From Mycobacterium mantenii (GTDB taxonomy: Bacteria > Actinomycetota > Actinomycetes > Mycobacteriales > Mycobacteriaceae), in contig NZ_AP022590.1 in assembly GCF_010731775.1 (NCBI RefSeq), positions 3,348,001 to 3,412,000 on the forward strand: a stretch of 64,000 nt of DNA, in the 5' to 3' direction. This document shows, piece after piece, positions 38,146 to 48,151 of the stretch (positions are counted from its first letter, which is position 1; each line of letters opens with the position of its first letter). Made by a program: the position numbers and the translations under genes. Below the pieces are notes generated by a model that was not told the DNA's origin, searched no databases, and saw only the letters and a list, made by a program, of their open reading frames with translations.

Positions 38146-38172
38146 CTAGCACTCTATACATGCGAGTGCTAG
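38146..38172 (-). promoter_or_regulatory. CIRCE element (HrcA operator)
   Basis: CTAGCACTC (38146-38154), a 9-nt spacer and GAGTGCTAG (38164-38172) match the CIRCE consensus TTAGCACTC-N9-GAGTGCTAA with one change in each arm. HrcA represses groES-groEL1 through it until heat shock. Confidence 0.93.
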
Positions 38173-38228
38173 CACTCAAGGGCGCCCTGCTGCTTCTCCG
38201 GAGTTGATGTGTCCGCGCTGAGCGAACA

Positions 38229-39263
38229 TCAGCTCACCTGCCCTTTTAGCACTGGCAGGCCGGGGTCACTCGGCACGTCCAACGGCGACGGCGGCGCGCC
38301 GGCGGCCACCAGGTGCGCGGCGAAGGATGCGATCATCGCCCCGTTGTCGGTGCACAGCCGGGGCCTGGGGACCCGCAGCGCCAGCCCGGCCGCTGCGCAG
38401 CGCTGCTCCGCCAGCTCCCGCAGCCGCGAATTCGCGGCCACTCCCCCCGCGATCAGCAACGTCGAGACCCCGAGGTCGGTGGCCGCGCGCACCGCCTTGC
38501 GGGTCAGCACGTCGGCGACGGCCTCCTGGAACCCGGCGGCGATATCGGCGTTCGCCGCGTCCGGGTGGCTTTCCAGGTATCGCGCGACGGCCGTCTTGAG
38601 CCCGGAAAAGCTGAACGCGTAGGGGTCGTCGCGGGGCCCGGTCATGCCGCGCGGGAAGGCCGGGATCTCCGCGGCCTTCCGGACGCAGGTGCGGGCCAGC
38701 TCGTCGAGCACCCTGCCGCCCGGGTAGCCCAGCCCCAGCAGCCGCGCCACCTTGTCGTAGGCCTCGCCGGCGGCGTCGTCGACGGTGCTGCCCAGTTCCA
38801 GGATCGGCTCGCCGAGCGAACGCACATGCAACAGATGGGTGTGGCCCCCGGAGACCAGCAGCGCCACACACTCGGGCAGCGGCCCGTGCTCGTAGACGTC
38901 GGCGGCCAGATGTCCGCCCAGATGGTTCACCGCGTAGAAGGGCACTCCCCAGGCGGCCGAATACGCCTTGGCCGCAGCGACTCCCACCAGCAGGGCGCCG
39001 GCCAGCCCGGGCCCGATGGTCGCCGCGACCACGTCCGGCTTGTCCAGGCCGGCGGTCGACAACGCGCGGCGCATCGCCGGCCCCAGCGCCTCCAGGTGTG
39101 CGCGCGAGGCGATTTCGGGGACCACGCCGCCGAACCGCACGTGCTCGTCGACGCTGGACGCCACCTCGTCGGCCAGCAGCATCACCGTGCCGTCGGCGTC
39201 CAGCCGCGCGATGCCGACTCCCGTTTCGTCGCAAGAGGTTTCGATGGCCAGGATGTTGGTCAC
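38229..39263 (-). CDS. tsaD: tRNA N6-adenosine threonylcarbamoyltransferase TsaD
   Basis: 344 residues. It transfers the threonylcarbamoyl group to A37 of ANN-decoding tRNAs, with TsaB and TsaE. ASKHA fold: [13 protein letters not shown] (phosphate 1), the metal-binding [12 protein letters not shown] with two His, VSGGHTHLL, and [14 protein letters not shown] near the end, with DNGAMIA. The GTG at 39263 overlaps the rimI stop (GTGA), so it is the last gene of the coupled chain tsaE-tsaB-rimI-tsaD. The length equals that of M. tuberculosis Gcp (Rv3419c). Confidence 0.96.
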   Translation of the reverse strand: MTNILAIETSCDETGVGIARLDADGTVMLLADEVASSVDEHVRFGGVVPEIASRAHLEALGPAMRRALSTAGLDKPDVVAATIGPGLAGALLVGVAAAKAYSAAWGVPFYAVNHLGGHLAADVYEHGPLPECVALLVSGGHTHLLHVRSLGEPILELGSTVDDAAGEAYDKVARLLGLGYPGGRVLDELARTCVRKAAEIPAFPRGMTGPRDDPYAFSFSGLKTAVARYLESHPDAANADIAAGFQEAVADVLTRKAVRAATDLGVSTLLIAGGVAANSRLRELAEQRCAAAGLALRVPRPRLCTDNGAMIASFAAHLVAAGAPPSPLDVPSDPGLPVLKGQVS

Positions 39264-39727
39264 TGGGCCTCCCGTCGCATCGTGTACGCGTCGGCGCCGC
39301 TGACGCGGTAATAGCGGCGGCGCAGACCGATCCGCTCGAACCCCACACTGGTATACAGCCCGATGGCCACCTCGTTGTCGGTGCGGACTTCCAGGTACAC
39401 AGCACCCCCGTCGGCGAAGGTCAGCAGCTCGTCGAGCAGCCGGCGCCCGATGCCCCGGCCCTGATACGCGGGATCCACGCCGATGGTGTGCACCTCGTAC
39501 TCGTAGGGCGGGGTGCGGCCCAGCCGCGAGATACCCGCGTACCCGACCAGCGTCTCGCCGATCCGGGCACCCACGTAGTGGTTGTGGGCACTGGCCAGTG
39601 CGCGGTTGAACGCCGCCGCCGGCCAGGGGTCGTCGCCGTCGAAGAGCTGCGCCTCCAGCTCGGCGCAGCGCTGCGCGTCGGCCCGGGTCAGGCCGCCGAC
39701 GGTCGCGGGTTCGCTGTGGGCGGTCAT
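39260..39727 (-). CDS. rimI: Ribosomal protein N-acetyltransferase RimI
   Basis: 155 residues of the GNAT type. The acetyl-CoA loop is [17 protein letters not shown] (Q/RxxGxG/A), with the substrate strand [12 protein letters not shown] and the late Tyr region [15 protein letters not shown]. It acetylates the N-terminus of ribosomal protein S18 and probably other proteins. It overlaps tsaB by ATGA and tsaD by GTGA. Confidence 0.93.
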   Translation of the reverse strand: MTAHSEPATVGGLTRADAQRCAELEAQLFDGDDPWPAAAFNRALASAHNHYVGARIGETLVGYAGISRLGRTPPYEYEVHTIGVDPAYQGRGIGRRLLDELLTFADGGAVYLEVRTDNEVAIGLYTSVGFERIGLRRRYYRVSGADAYTMRREAQ

Positions 39728-40347
39728 TGCCGCGTCGCCAACGGTTTTGCGTCCGGGCGGCGAAGATACAGCGCCACCAGCGGTTCGGGGTCGGCGGACC
39801 AATCGGGCACCGCGGCGACGAGTCCGGCCGGGGCGGGGTAGACGGGCTCGCAGTGCGGCAGGTCGAACATCGCCGCGTGCTCCTTCGAACCGGCCACCGC
39901 CCGCGCGACGCCCGGATCGACGTCGGCCGGGGCGTTGACTCCCGGCCCGTCCATGCGAAACCCGTCGCGGTAGCGGGCCCAGTAGACCTCGCGCCGGCGG
40001 GCGTCGGTGACCACCAGCACCTCGCCGGCGGTGCGCACCCCGATGGCGTCCAGGCTGCAGACCCCGTACACCGGGATGCCGAGCGCGTGCCCGTAGGCGG
40101 CCGCGGTGGCCATCCCGGCCCGCAGGCCGGTGAACGGGCCGGGGCCGCAGCCCACCACGACGGCATCCAGGTCGGCCATCGTCAACCCCGCATCGGCCAG
40201 TGCGGCAACCACATTCGGGGTGAGCCGCTCGGCGTGGGCCCGCGCGTCGACGGTGACCCGCTCGGCGAGCACGCACAGGTCGTCACGCCGCACGATCCCG
40301 GCTGTGACGGCCGGGGTGGCGGTGTCGAGGGCAAGCACGATGCTCAT
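39724..40347 (-). CDS. tsaB: tRNA threonylcarbamoyladenosine protein TsaB
   Basis: 207 residues, a TsaD-like ASKHA fold without full catalytic site: [15 protein letters not shown] at the N-terminus and [18 protein letters not shown] as the dimer/phosphate segment. It is the partner that activates TsaD. It overlaps tsaE and rimI by 4 bp each. ATG at 40347 was chosen because VLALDTATP follows within three residues. Confidence 0.94.
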   Translation of the reverse strand: MSIVLALDTATPAVTAGIVRRDDLCVLAERVTVDARAHAERLTPNVVAALADAGLTMADLDAVVVGCGPGPFTGLRAGMATAAAYGHALGIPVYGVCSLDAIGVRTAGEVLVVTDARRREVYWARYRDGFRMDGPGVNAPADVDPGVARAVAGSKEHAAMFDLPHCEPVYPAPAGLVAAVPDWSADPEPLVALYLRRPDAKPLATRQ

Positions 40348-40967
40348 GCGCGAATCCATTGCCACGAAGCGATCCGCACGTCGGACTCGCTCAGGCGTTC
40401 CAGCCGGATGTCCAGGTGACGCTCGGCAAGCCGCTCGACCAGGCCCTCGCCCCATTCCACCACGACGACAGCGTCGTCGAGATCGCTGTCCAAGTCCAGG
40501 GAATCGAGTTCGCCGAGCAGGTCGGCGCCTTGGTTGTCGGTGTGGTCGAGCAACCGGTACATGTCCACGTGAATCATGGCCGGGGTGCCGGGCCGCCGCG
40601 GCGGATGCACCCGCGCCAACACGTAGGACGGTGAGGTGACAGGTCCGTCGACATCCATCGCCGCGGCAATGCCCTTGGCCAGCACAGTCTTTCCCGCGCC
40701 GAGCGGACCGGAGAGCACCACCACGTCACCCGCCCGCAGCCGCTGCCCCAGCCGCGAGCCCAGCGCCATGGTGTCCTCGACGCGCTCGAGCGTCGCGGTG
40801 CCGCCGTCACGCTCAGCCCGCGGCGAAGCCGGGCGAGGCGGGTCGACGCCGTCAACCTGCGGCGATCGCGAGCGCGGCGAAGCCGGGCGAGGCGGGTCGA
40901 CGCCGTCAACCTGCGGCGATCGCAAGCGCGGCGAAGCCGGGCGAGGCGGGTCGACGCCGTCAACCAT
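40344..40967 (-). CDS. tsaE: tRNA t6A ATPase TsaE with repeat-extended N-terminus
   Basis: 207 residues. The ATPase domain starts near residue 60: VVVLSGPLGAGKTVLAKGIA (Walker A), TSPSYVLARVHP, HVDMYRLL and VVVVEWGEGL. It drives the TsaB-TsaD cycle. The first 55 residues are unusual: a unit containing [13 protein letters not shown] occurs three times, encoded by a 54-bp tandem repeat. The M. tuberculosis protein is about 40 residues shorter there. The ATG at 40967 overlaps the stop of the upstream hydrolase by 8 bp, supporting this start and the translation of the repeat. Confidence 0.9.
   Translation of the reverse strand: MVDGVDPPRPASPRLRSPQVDGVDPPRPASPRSRSPQVDGVDPPRPASPRAERDGGTATLERVEDTMALGSRLGQRLRAGDVVVLSGPLGAGKTVLAKGIAAAMDVDGPVTSPSYVLARVHPPRRPGTPAMIHVDMYRLLDHTDNQGADLLGELDSLDLDSDLDDAVVVVEWGEGLVERLAERHLDIRLERLSESDVRIASWQWIRA
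40820..40964. repeat. 54-bp in-frame tandem repeat (MIRU-like)
   Basis: Units begin at 40820, 40874 and 40928 (the last about 37 bp). Each has GCGGCGAAGCCGGGCGAGGC followed by GGGTCGACGCCGTCAACC. Units 1 and 2 differ very little. The unit is a multiple of three, so the tsaE frame stays open. Its place, at a start/stop overlap, is like that of mycobacterial MIRU elements. Confidence 0.9.
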
Positions 40968-42072
40968 GGCGCCGCAACCTTTCTCGTAGCCGTCGTAACC
41001 GCAGCGCCGCCCTGGTCGGGGTGGCCCGCCTGACCAGTCGGACCAGTCCGCCGTTGATGGCCTCGGGCTTGTCGAGTAGTGCCAGGTGGCTGGCGCCGGC
41101 GACGATGACCAACTCGGACTGCGGCAGGCTGGCGGCCATCTTTCGCGAATACTCGTCCGGGGTGAGCAGGTCGTGATCGCCACAGGCGACCAGGGTGGGG
41201 ACCCGCAACAGCGTCCACAACCCGGCGGTTTCGTCATGTTGTTCCAGCGCGTCCAGGAATCCCACCATGGTGGGGATGGGGGTGCTGTTCATCATCTGCT
41301 GGGAGAAAGCATCCAGGCTGCGGCTGACGTGCAGGTCGCTGTAGGAGGCGGCCCGCAGCACCGGGCCGATCAACGACCGGGACACGTTGCGGCCGCGGTG
41401 CATCAGCTTCGGCGCCGACCGCGCGGCGACCCGGACCGCTTCCAGCGCAGGGTTTTTCAGGATCTCGCCCAGCGGTGATCTCGAAACACCCTCGGCCGCC
41501 GAGGAAATCAGCGCGGCGCCCACGATCCGGCGCCCGTACTGTTCGGGGAACTGGCGGGCATGGGACAACACCGTCATGCCGCCCATCGAGTGTCCCACCA
41601 GCACAATCATTCCGCGGGGGGCCACCACGTTCAGCACGGTTTGAAGGTCCCTGCCGAGTTGGGTCAGCGTGTAGGTCTCGGGGTCCGCCTCGCCGGATCT
41701 GCCGTGCCCGCGCTGGTCGTAGAAGACCATTCGCACGTCAGGGCCCAAGTGATCGGGCAGCCGCGTGCGCTGGAAATGAAAGGCACCCATTTGCAGGCAG
41801 AATCCGTGGACGAACACCAGGGTCAGCGGTGCGTCGCCGGGGCCTGCTTCGCGGACCGCCAGCGGTATCCCGTCGGGTGTGGTCACCACCAGGCTTCCGT
41901 CGTCCTCGAGCCTGCTGAAATCCTCGTGGGCGTACGGGTCTTCGACCGCGGTGCGCTGGGTCATCGACCGGCGGGCCGAGGCTCCGACGATGGTGGCGAC
42001 GGCGGTCACCCCGGCGCCTCCCGCAAGCCAGGCCCTGCCCTTGTGGCGCCTGCGGGGTTTCTCACGGCTCAA
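40960..42072 (-). CDS. Alpha/beta hydrolase
   Basis: 370 residues with an N-terminal basic segment and a hydrophobic stretch ([19 protein letters not shown]), perhaps a membrane anchor. Then the hydrolase core: [25 protein letters not shown], nucleophile [12 protein letters not shown] (Ser near 160), acid CGDHDLLTP and His in AGASHLALL. The TTG at 42072 overlaps the alr stop by 11 bp; the stop overlaps tsaE by 8 bp. Thus alr, this gene and the t6A chain form one operon. An esterase/lipase role is inferred; the substrate is unknown. Confidence 0.85.
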   Translation of the reverse strand: MSREKPRRRHKGRAWLAGGAGVTAVATIVGASARRSMTQRTAVEDPYAHEDFSRLEDDGSLVVTTPDGIPLAVREAGPGDAPLTLVFVHGFCLQMGAFHFQRTRLPDHLGPDVRMVFYDQRGHGRSGEADPETYTLTQLGRDLQTVLNVVAPRGMIVLVGHSMGGMTVLSHARQFPEQYGRRIVGAALISSAAEGVSRSPLGEILKNPALEAVRVAARSAPKLMHRGRNVSRSLIGPVLRAASYSDLHVSRSLDAFSQQMMNSTPIPTMVGFLDALEQHDETAGLWTLLRVPTLVACGDHDLLTPDEYSRKMAASLPQSELVIVAGASHLALLDKPEAINGGLVRLVRRATPTRAALRLRRLRERLRRHG

Positions 42073-43228
42073 CGGTATGCGCCTCGCGGTAGGCCCTGGT
42101 GATCCGCCCGCGGGGGCTGGTCACCACTTCGTAGTGGATGGTGCCGAGCAGGTCGGCCCAATCCTGCGCAGTGGGTTCGCCGCCGCCGCCCGGCCCGAAC
42201 AGGATCGCCTCGTCACCTTCGGCCACGTCGGTGCGCCCCGGTCCGAGGTCGACGACGAACTGGTCCATGCAGATCCGCCCGACGCCCGGGCGCCGGCTGC
42301 CGTTGATCAACACCTCGAGCCGGCCGCCCAGCGACCGGAAGACGCCGTCGGCGTAGCCGACCGGCAGCAGCGCGAGGTTGGTGTCGCGCTGCGCGGTCCA
42401 GGTGTGGCCGTAGGACACGCTCTCCCCCGCACGAATCGACTTAACCAGTGCCACAGTACATTTCACCGTCATCGCCGGCACCAGGCCCATGTCGCCGAGT
42501 TCGGGGACCGGACTCAACCCGTATATCGCGATGCCGGGGCGCACCATGTCGAAGGCCAGGTCGGGACGAGACATGGTGGCCGACGAATTCGACAGGTGCG
42601 CCACGTCGAACCGCACACCTTGATCGCTTGCCTGGGCCAGCAGCTCGCTGAACCGTTGGGCCTGAAGGTTATTCACGGGATTGGCGGGCTGATCGGCGTA
42701 GACCATGTGCGACATCAGGCCCCGCAACACAATGGCCTCCTCGGCGACGGTCCGGCGCAGCGCAGTCAGCATCGAGGGGTATTGCGCCGGCGCCACCCCA
42801 TTGCGGTTTAGCCCGGTGTCGGCCTTGACGGTGACCGTCGCGGTCCGGCCGGTGCGGCGCGCCGCGTCCAACAGCTCGTCGAGCTGACGCTCCGACGACA
42901 CGGCGATCTGAACGTCGGCCAGCAGCGCGGGACCGAAGTCGATGCCTGGCGGGTGCAGCCAGGCCAGCACCGGCGCGGTGATCCCCGCGGCGCGCAGCGC
43001 CAGGGCCTCGGCGACGGTGGCGACACCCAGTTCGGCGGCCCCCGCGGCGAGCGCGGCGCGCGCCGTCTGGACGGCTCCGTGGCCGTAGCCGTCGGCCTTG
43101 ACCACGGCCATCACCTGCGCGTCGCCGGCCTGCTCACACAGCAGCCGCACGTTGTGCTCAATCGCGCCCAGGTCGACCAGGGCCTCGGCGAGGACGCCCG
43201 GTGTCAGGGATATCGGCGTAACGGCCAA
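42062..43228 (-). CDS. alr: Alanine racemase
   Basis: About 388 residues. PLP-dependent racemisation of L-alanine to D-alanine for peptidoglycan. The PLP lysine is in [10 protein letters not shown] (residue 44) and the second base Tyr in [18 protein letters not shown] is the conserved Cys/Met region near the active site. TTG at 43228 gives the length of other MAC enzymes; a GTG at 43327 would add 33 residues, and the M. tuberculosis annotation is also longer, so the start is not certain. Upstream lies a 285-bp gap with a long hairpin. Confidence 0.93.
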   Translation of the reverse strand: MAVTPISLTPGVLAEALVDLGAIEHNVRLLCEQAGDAQVMAVVKADGYGHGAVQTARAALAAGAAELGVATVAEALALRAAGITAPVLAWLHPPGIDFGPALLADVQIAVSSERQLDELLDAARRTGRTATVTVKADTGLNRNGVAPAQYPSMLTALRRTVAEEAIVLRGLMSHMVYADQPANPVNNLQAQRFSELLAQASDQGVRFDVAHLSNSSATMSRPDLAFDMVRPGIAIYGLSPVPELGDMGLVPAMTVKCTVALVKSIRAGESVSYGHTWTAQRDTNLALLPVGYADGVFRSLGGRLEVLINGSRRPGVGRICMDQFVVDLGPGRTDVAEGDEAILFGPGGGGEPTAQDWADLLGTIHYEVVTSPRGRITRAYREAHTVEP

Positions 43229-43396
43229 GGAAGTCGTGCTCCCACTCGTCTGTCTGTCAGTTCGCAGCAGCCATTCTCCCAGAACCGATCGGACACACCG
43301 TTCGCCGACGGCGGACGGACCGCACACAGCCGGGCCGTGTTGTCGTAGTGATCACAGCGGCCACATGCGCCCCGGCGAGCCGGTGGATACGCAATT

Positions 43397-43460
43397 GCCC
43401 GCCTCGCGACAACGCGCAGGATCGACGCGGTCGCGGGCGCGTTGTCGCTGTGAGGCGGGC
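43397..43460. other. Long hairpin between gadB and alr
   Basis: GCCCGCCTC and GCGACAACGCGC (43397-43417) pair with GCGCGTTGTCGC and GAGGCGGGC (43437-43460), separated on the 3' side by a TGT bulge; the loop is 19 nt. A 21-bp stem is longer than a usual terminator. It may be a terminator of gadB, an RNA structure or a small palindromic insertion. Confidence 0.8.
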
Positions 43461-43513
43461 ATCACACACATGACTTCCGGATCCGGGACCACTGTGGCCC
43501 GTGTGACGGAAAC

Positions 43514-44896
43514 TCAGTGCGCGAAGTGCTCGGCGCTGTAGTGCCCGCCCGGCTTGAGCTTGTCCAGCGACGCCAGCGCGCTGCGGGCGTCGTCGTGCAG
43601 CGCCCGGGCCAGGTCGGCGGACAGACCCTCGCGAACCACGATGCGCAGCACCGAGATGTTGGTCGCGTTGTCGGGCATGGTGTAGGCGGGCACCTGCCAG
43701 CCGTAGCCGCGCAGTTCGTGGGAGACGTCGAACTCGGTGTAGCCGCGGTCGCGGGCCAGCCGGAAACTGACCACCGGGATCGCCGAGCCGTCGGAGATCA
43801 GCTCGCAATGTTCGCCGACGCGCAGCTGCTCACCCAGCCAACGCGCGGTCGACGACAACGTCTGCATGACCTGCGTGTAGCCCTCGCGGCCCAGCCGCAG
43901 GAAGTTGTAGTACTGGCCGACCACCTGGTTGCCCGGGCGGGAGAAATTCAGCGTAAAGGTCGGCATGTCGCCGCCCAGGTAATTGACGTGGAACACCAGG
44001 TCCTCGGGCAGGTACTCCTTGCTGCGCCACACCACGAACCCCACACCGGGATAGGTCAGCCCGTACTTGTGGCCGCTGACGTTGATCGACACCACCCGCG
44101 GCAGCCGGAAGTCCCACTTCAGGTCCGGATGCAGGAACGGCACCACGAATCCGCCGCTGGCGGCGTCGACGTGCACCGGGACGTCCATGCCGCCGCCGGC
44201 GGCCAGCTTGTCCAGCGCCGCGCAGATCTGGGCGATCGGCTCCAGCTCGCCGGTGTAGGTGGTGCCCAGGATCGCGACCACGCCGATGGTGTCCTCGTCG
44301 ACGGCGTCGACGACCTGCTCGGGCGTGATGACGTAGCGACCCTCCTCCATCGGCAGGTAGCGCGGCTCGACGTCGAAGTAGCGGCAGAACTTCTCCCAGA
44401 CCACCTGGACGTTGGAACCCATCACCAGGTTCGGCGTGCGCGTCTTCCAATCCTTGCCGATTTTTGCGCGCCACCGCCACTTCATCGCCAGCCCGCCCAG
44501 CATCACCGCCTCGCTGGACCCGATGGTCGACACCCCGCACGCACTGGAGGGGTCGTCGTCACGCAGGCCGTCGGCGTGGAACAGGTCGGCCACCATGCAC
44601 ACGCAGCGCTGCTCGATGGCCGCCGTCGCCGGGTACTCGTCCTTGTCGATCATGTTCTTGTCGAACGTTTCCGCCATCAGCCGCCCGGCCTCGGGGTCCA
44701 TCCAGGTGGTGACGAAGGTCGCCAGGTTCAGCCGGGAACTTCCGTCCAGCATCAGCTCGTCGTGGATGAAGCGGTAGGCGGCCTCGGGATCCATCGACTC
44801 GTCGGGCATCCGCAGGGCCGGTACCGGCGCGGTGAATAGGCGCCCGGTGTAGGCCGGGGCGATGGCATGCGCGGGCATGGAAGGGTGTTGGGGCAC
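43514..44896 (-). CDS. gadB: Glutamate decarboxylase
   Basis: 460 residues, as in Rv3432c. It converts glutamate to GABA and CO2, consuming a proton. The PLP lysine is in NVSGHKYGLTYPG; VPVHVDAASGGFVVPF contains the Asp holding the pyridine N. The N-terminus PAYTGRLFTAPVPAL is typical. GTG at 44896 is chosen: AGAAAGGA lies 7 bp upstream and the length then equals the family. It ends before the long hairpin. No antiporter gene is adjacent, so acid resistance is not implied by context. Confidence 0.95.
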   Translation of the reverse strand: MPQHPSMPAHAIAPAYTGRLFTAPVPALRMPDESMDPEAAYRFIHDELMLDGSSRLNLATFVTTWMDPEAGRLMAETFDKNMIDKDEYPATAAIEQRCVCMVADLFHADGLRDDDPSSACGVSTIGSSEAVMLGGLAMKWRWRAKIGKDWKTRTPNLVMGSNVQVVWEKFCRYFDVEPRYLPMEEGRYVITPEQVVDAVDEDTIGVVAILGTTYTGELEPIAQICAALDKLAAGGGMDVPVHVDAASGGFVVPFLHPDLKWDFRLPRVVSINVSGHKYGLTYPGVGFVVWRSKEYLPEDLVFHVNYLGGDMPTFTLNFSRPGNQVVGQYYNFLRLGREGYTQVMQTLSSTARWLGEQLRVGEHCELISDGSAIPVVSFRLARDRGYTEFDVSHELRGYGWQVPAYTMPDNATNISVLRIVVREGLSADLARALHDDARSALASLDKLKPGGHYSAEHFAH

Positions 44897-44918
44897 AACG
44901 AAATCCTTTCTACTGCTG

Positions 44919-46340
44919 CTAAAGGGCGGCCAGGGCGGCTCGGATGTGCGGCACCATGCGAGACGCCGAGGTGGGCGCTTCGCCGGGGCCCGGGTCGGCG
45001 GCCGACAGTGCCGCGGCACGCGCATGCACGAAGGCCGCCGCGGCGGCCGCCTCGGCGGGCGGCAAGCCCGACGCCAGCAGCGCGCCGATCATGCCGGACA
45101 ACACGTCACCGGAGCCGGCGGTGGACGCCCAGGATTGTCCGGCCGGATTGAGGTAGACCGCGCCGCCCGGACCGGCGATGACCGTGACGTTGCCCTTGAG
45201 CAGCACCGTGGCGCCGAACGCGTCGGCCAGCTTCCGGCACGCACCCGCCCGGTCATCACCGGGTGGGTTACCCGCCAGGCGGGCGAATTCACCCGCGTGC
45301 GGTGTCAGCACCGTCGGCGCGGTGCGGTTGGCCACCAGGTCGGGATGGGCCGCCAGGATGGTGAGCCCGTCGGCGTCCACGATCACCGGCAGGTCGGTTT
45401 CCAGCGCGAACCACAACGCCGCGGCCCCGACGTCGTCGGTGCCCAATCCCGGCCCGACGACCCAGGATTGCACCCGGCCGGCCGACGCCGGGCTGGGCGA
45501 GGCGATCACCTCGGGCCAGTGTGCGAGCACCTCGCGGTGCGCGCTGCCGGCGTAGCGGACCATGCCGGAGGTCGCCGCGACGGCGGCGCCGGTGCACAGG
45601 ACGGCGGCGCCCGGATACGTCGACGAACCGGCCATCACGCCGGTGACGCCCTGGGTGTACTTGTCGTCGTGCGGCCCGGGTACCGGCCAGCGGGCGGCGA
45701 CGTCGGCCGCCTCGAAACCCAGCGTGTCGGTATCCGGCAGATCGAGCCCGATGTCGATCAGCCGCACCCGCCCGCAGTCGGCGAGCGCGTGCACGGGTTT
45801 GAGCCCGCCGAAGGTGACGGTCAGCACGGCGTGCACCGCGGGTCCGGAGATCGCCCCGGTCCCCGCGTCGATGCCGCTGGGGATGTCGACGGCGACCACT
45901 GGGATGCCCGCGTCGTCGACCGCGGCGAACACCTCAGCCGCGGCGGGCCGCAGCGCTCCCGAGCCGGAGATACCCACCACGCCGTCGATGACGAGATCGG
46001 TTGTCGGAGAGATACTTTCGACGATCCGGCCGCCGGCGTGACGGAGCGCCGCCAGGCCTTTGCGGTGGGTGCGCTCCGGGTTGAGCAGGATCGCGTCGGC
46101 GGCCGCGCCGCGACGGCGCAGGAAGGTGGCCGCCCACAGCGCGTCACCGCCGTTGTCCCCCGAGCCGACGACCGCGCACACACGTCGCCCGGTTACCCCG
46201 CCGGTGCGGGCGGCTAACTCACCGATGATCTCGGTGGCCAGGCCGTAGGCAGCGCGCCGCATCAGGACGCCGTCGGGCAGGCTGGCCAGCAGCGGGGCTT
46301 CGGCCTGGCGGATCGCGTCTACCGGGTAGTAATGCCGCAT
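44919..46340 (-). CDS. nnr: Bifunctional NAD(P)HX epimerase/dehydratase
   Basis: 473 residues, as Rv3433c. The N-terminal half (about 1-210) is the epimerase (YjeF-N): VCAVVGSGDNGGDALWAA and VVAVDIPSGID. The C-terminal half (about 220-473) is the ADP/ATP-dependent dehydratase of the ribokinase-like fold: VVGPGLGTDD, LVLTPHAGEFARL-type segment and the late ASTAGSGDVLSGMIGALL. Together they repair hydrated NADH and NADPH. ATG at 46340 is taken rather than 46364 to match the family length. It lies 22 bp upstream of gadB. Confidence 0.94.
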   Translation of the reverse strand: MRHYYPVDAIRQAEAPLLASLPDGVLMRRAAYGLATEIIGELAARTGGVTGRRVCAVVGSGDNGGDALWAATFLRRRGAAADAILLNPERTHRKGLAALRHAGGRIVESISPTTDLVIDGVVGISGSGALRPAAAEVFAAVDDAGIPVVAVDIPSGIDAGTGAISGPAVHAVLTVTFGGLKPVHALADCGRVRLIDIGLDLPDTDTLGFEAADVAARWPVPGPHDDKYTQGVTGVMAGSSTYPGAAVLCTGAAVAATSGMVRYAGSAHREVLAHWPEVIASPSPASAGRVQSWVVGPGLGTDDVGAAALWFALETDLPVIVDADGLTILAAHPDLVANRTAPTVLTPHAGEFARLAGNPPGDDRAGACRKLADAFGATVLLKGNVTVIAGPGGAVYLNPAGQSWASTAGSGDVLSGMIGALLASGLPPAEAAAAAAFVHARAAALSAADPGPGEAPTSASRMVPHIRAALAAL

Positions 46341-46456
46341 CAGAGTCAGATTACGTGTCGCCATCGCGGTGTACAGCGGCGCACGGCCCGGCGACGTTCA
46401 CCGCGGCCGGAACGGTTGCGCACTGGCTTGGCTCCCAAAGCCTTTCGGTGCCGGCA

Positions 46457-47173
46457 TCAGGTCGGGGTTTCCGGCGGCACGCGGCGGCGCACCATGGACC
46501 GCAGCCGCGCCGGACTCAACTGCAGACTGCCTTTCGAGCGAGTGCGGGTCATCGGGTAGAAGCACAAGCCGATGAGGATTGAGGTGAAGTGCCCGATCGC
46601 GGTGAAGTTCAATTCGCTGCCCATCGTGATCAGCGGGAAACCGAAGATGATGAACAACACCCCGAGATAGCCCCAGCGCCACGGCCGGGCGATGTGGAAG
46701 GTCAGCACGGCCATCACGCCGACGAGGAAATAGCTGACCCCGATGTCGCGGGAGTGCACCAGCCGTTGCGCGGCGTTGTGTTCCTCGATCGCGAAGTAGA
46801 GGATGCCTTCGCTGATGTAGGTGGCGAGGATGTGCGAGCTCAATCCCACAGTGAGCCAGCGCAGCTGGCCGAGCCAGTGTTCGACCGGCGCGAGAAACAG
46901 GGTGAACAGCAGCAGGTAGGGCTCGAAATTCTTGCCGTCGATCCACAGCAGGCTGGCGAACAGGACGTCGAGCGGGTCCCTGCCCAACTCGTGAATGTTG
47001 GTGGAGCGGTGCAGGAGTACCGAGTGCAGCTCCCTTCCGGTGAGATGCCTCTGGATGATCGTCGTGGTCATCAGCACGAGCAGCCAGCCGTAGGTCAGCG
47101 GCGCGCTGGTCACGTAATGCCAGACCGCCAGCGTCAGGCCCCGCACTCGTCTGCGAACCGATGGATGCGCCAC
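46457..47173 (-). CDS. Rhomboid-like membrane protein (Rv3434c-like)
   Basis: About 238 residues with six hydrophobic segments, for example YGWLLVLMTTTII, LLLFTLFLAPVEHWLG, GVSYFLVGVMAVL and ILIGLCFYPM. The arrangement DIGVSYFLVG (GxSx) followed later by HFTSILIGL resembles the Ser-His pair of rhomboid proteases, but the usual GxSG is GVSY, so activity is uncertain. GTG at 47173 follows GAAGG and fits the 237 residues of Rv3434c; a longer frame to 47227 exists. Function unknown. Confidence 0.75.
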   Translation of the reverse strand: MAHPSVRRRVRGLTLAVWHYVTSAPLTYGWLLVLMTTTIIQRHLTGRELHSVLLHRSTNIHELGRDPLDVLFASLLWIDGKNFEPYLLLFTLFLAPVEHWLGQLRWLTVGLSSHILATYISEGILYFAIEEHNAAQRLVHSRDIGVSYFLVGVMAVLTFHIARPWRWGYLGVLFIIFGFPLITMGSELNFTAIGHFTSILIGLCFYPMTRTRSKGSLQLSPARLRSMVRRRVPPETPT

Positions 47174-47242
47174 GCCATCAACCTTCGCACGCGGAGCGTG
47201 GCGCCGGACAACTTCGGCGGCAAACACGCCGCCGGTGCCCGG

Positions 47243-48151
47243 CTACTTCGCCGGCGCGGGAGCCGGATCCGCCGGTGCGGGGGCCGGATTCGCCGGCTCG
47301 GCGGCGGGCATCGGTTTCAAGTGCCGCCACCAGGTGCTGATGTAGATCACCATCGAGAGCGCCAGCGCGGCCAGGACCCAGATGACGACGGTGATGTCGA
47401 CCCAGCTGCCGAACGGCGGCGAACCGGGTAGCGCGTTGCGCAGCGGCACCACCGCGAACAGCATGGCCGCGTACCACGTCGTCATCGGCGGCTGAAACGG
47501 GCGCCGGTCGCGCGCCGTCTGGACCGCGACGAACACCGCCAGACTGGCGATCGTGATCAGCACGCCGAGGATGACGATGGCGAACGCCGCGGTGCTGAGC
47601 GACCGCCGCACGTTCAGGCGGTAGGGACCGTCGGCCTGGGATCTGGTGGCGGAAAGCCGCCAACCCGAAAGATGGTCGATGAAGGTGACCGGCACTCGGT
47701 CGGGTGCCCGCTCGGTCTCCGGGCCGTAGAAGATCTCGACTTCGATCGGCCCCGAGCGGTATTGATCGAAGGGCCAGCGCTCGATTTGCCCGGCGATGGT
47801 CAGCGGGACCGCCATCAAGCCGGGCAGCATGCCCTTGGTCCAGGTGTGCCGGGCGGGCATCGCAGCGGACCTGACGCGCAGGCTCAGATCGTCCTTCAGA
47901 TGGTGGGTTTTCGGATCCAGCAGCGCGGACCCGGGATTGAATGCCAGGTTGACCGCGAGGACGCTGTTGTTGGACTGAATGTCTTCGACGTTGATGGTCG
48001 CCGACGGCTTGTCGCCGTCGGCAGTCACGGCAACCGCGTCCAGACGCCGGCCCGTGCCGCTTTGTGCGTACATCCCGACCGCCACCACGTACGCCACCAG
48101 GATGAGAACGACAAGGCCTACGACGCCGTACTTTGTGCCGGCCGATCGCAT
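47243..48151 (-). CDS. DUF4436 membrane protein (Rv3435c-like)
   Basis: 302 residues. An N-terminal helix (VVGLVVLILVAYVVAVG), an extracytoplasmic domain (about 35-190), then three helices (FAIVILGVLITIASLAVFV, TTWYAAMLFAVVPL and VVIWVLAALALSMVIYIS) and a Pro/Ala tail repeating PAPAPADPAPAP. This is the DUF4436 layout. ATG at 48151 follows GGGAGGAAGT closely and is preferred to the upstream GTG. Function unknown; adjacent to glmS but separated by 118 bp. Confidence 0.83.
   Translation of the reverse strand: MRSAGTKYGVVGLVVLILVAYVVAVGMYAQSGTGRRLDAVAVTADGDKPSATINVEDIQSNNSVLAVNLAFNPGSALLDPKTHHLKDDLSLRVRSAAMPARHTWTKGMLPGLMAVPLTIAGQIERWPFDQYRSGPIEVEIFYGPETERAPDRVPVTFIDHLSGWRLSATRSQADGPYRLNVRRSLSTAAFAIVILGVLITIASLAVFVAVQTARDRRPFQPPMTTWYAAMLFAVVPLRNALPGSPPFGSWVDITVVIWVLAALALSMVIYISTWWRHLKPMPAAEPANPAPAPADPAPAPAK

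Noticed and set aside
39098..39841. Plus-strand frames opposite tsaD-rimI-tsaB
   Set aside because: Shadows of a fully overlapping, well recognised gene chain.
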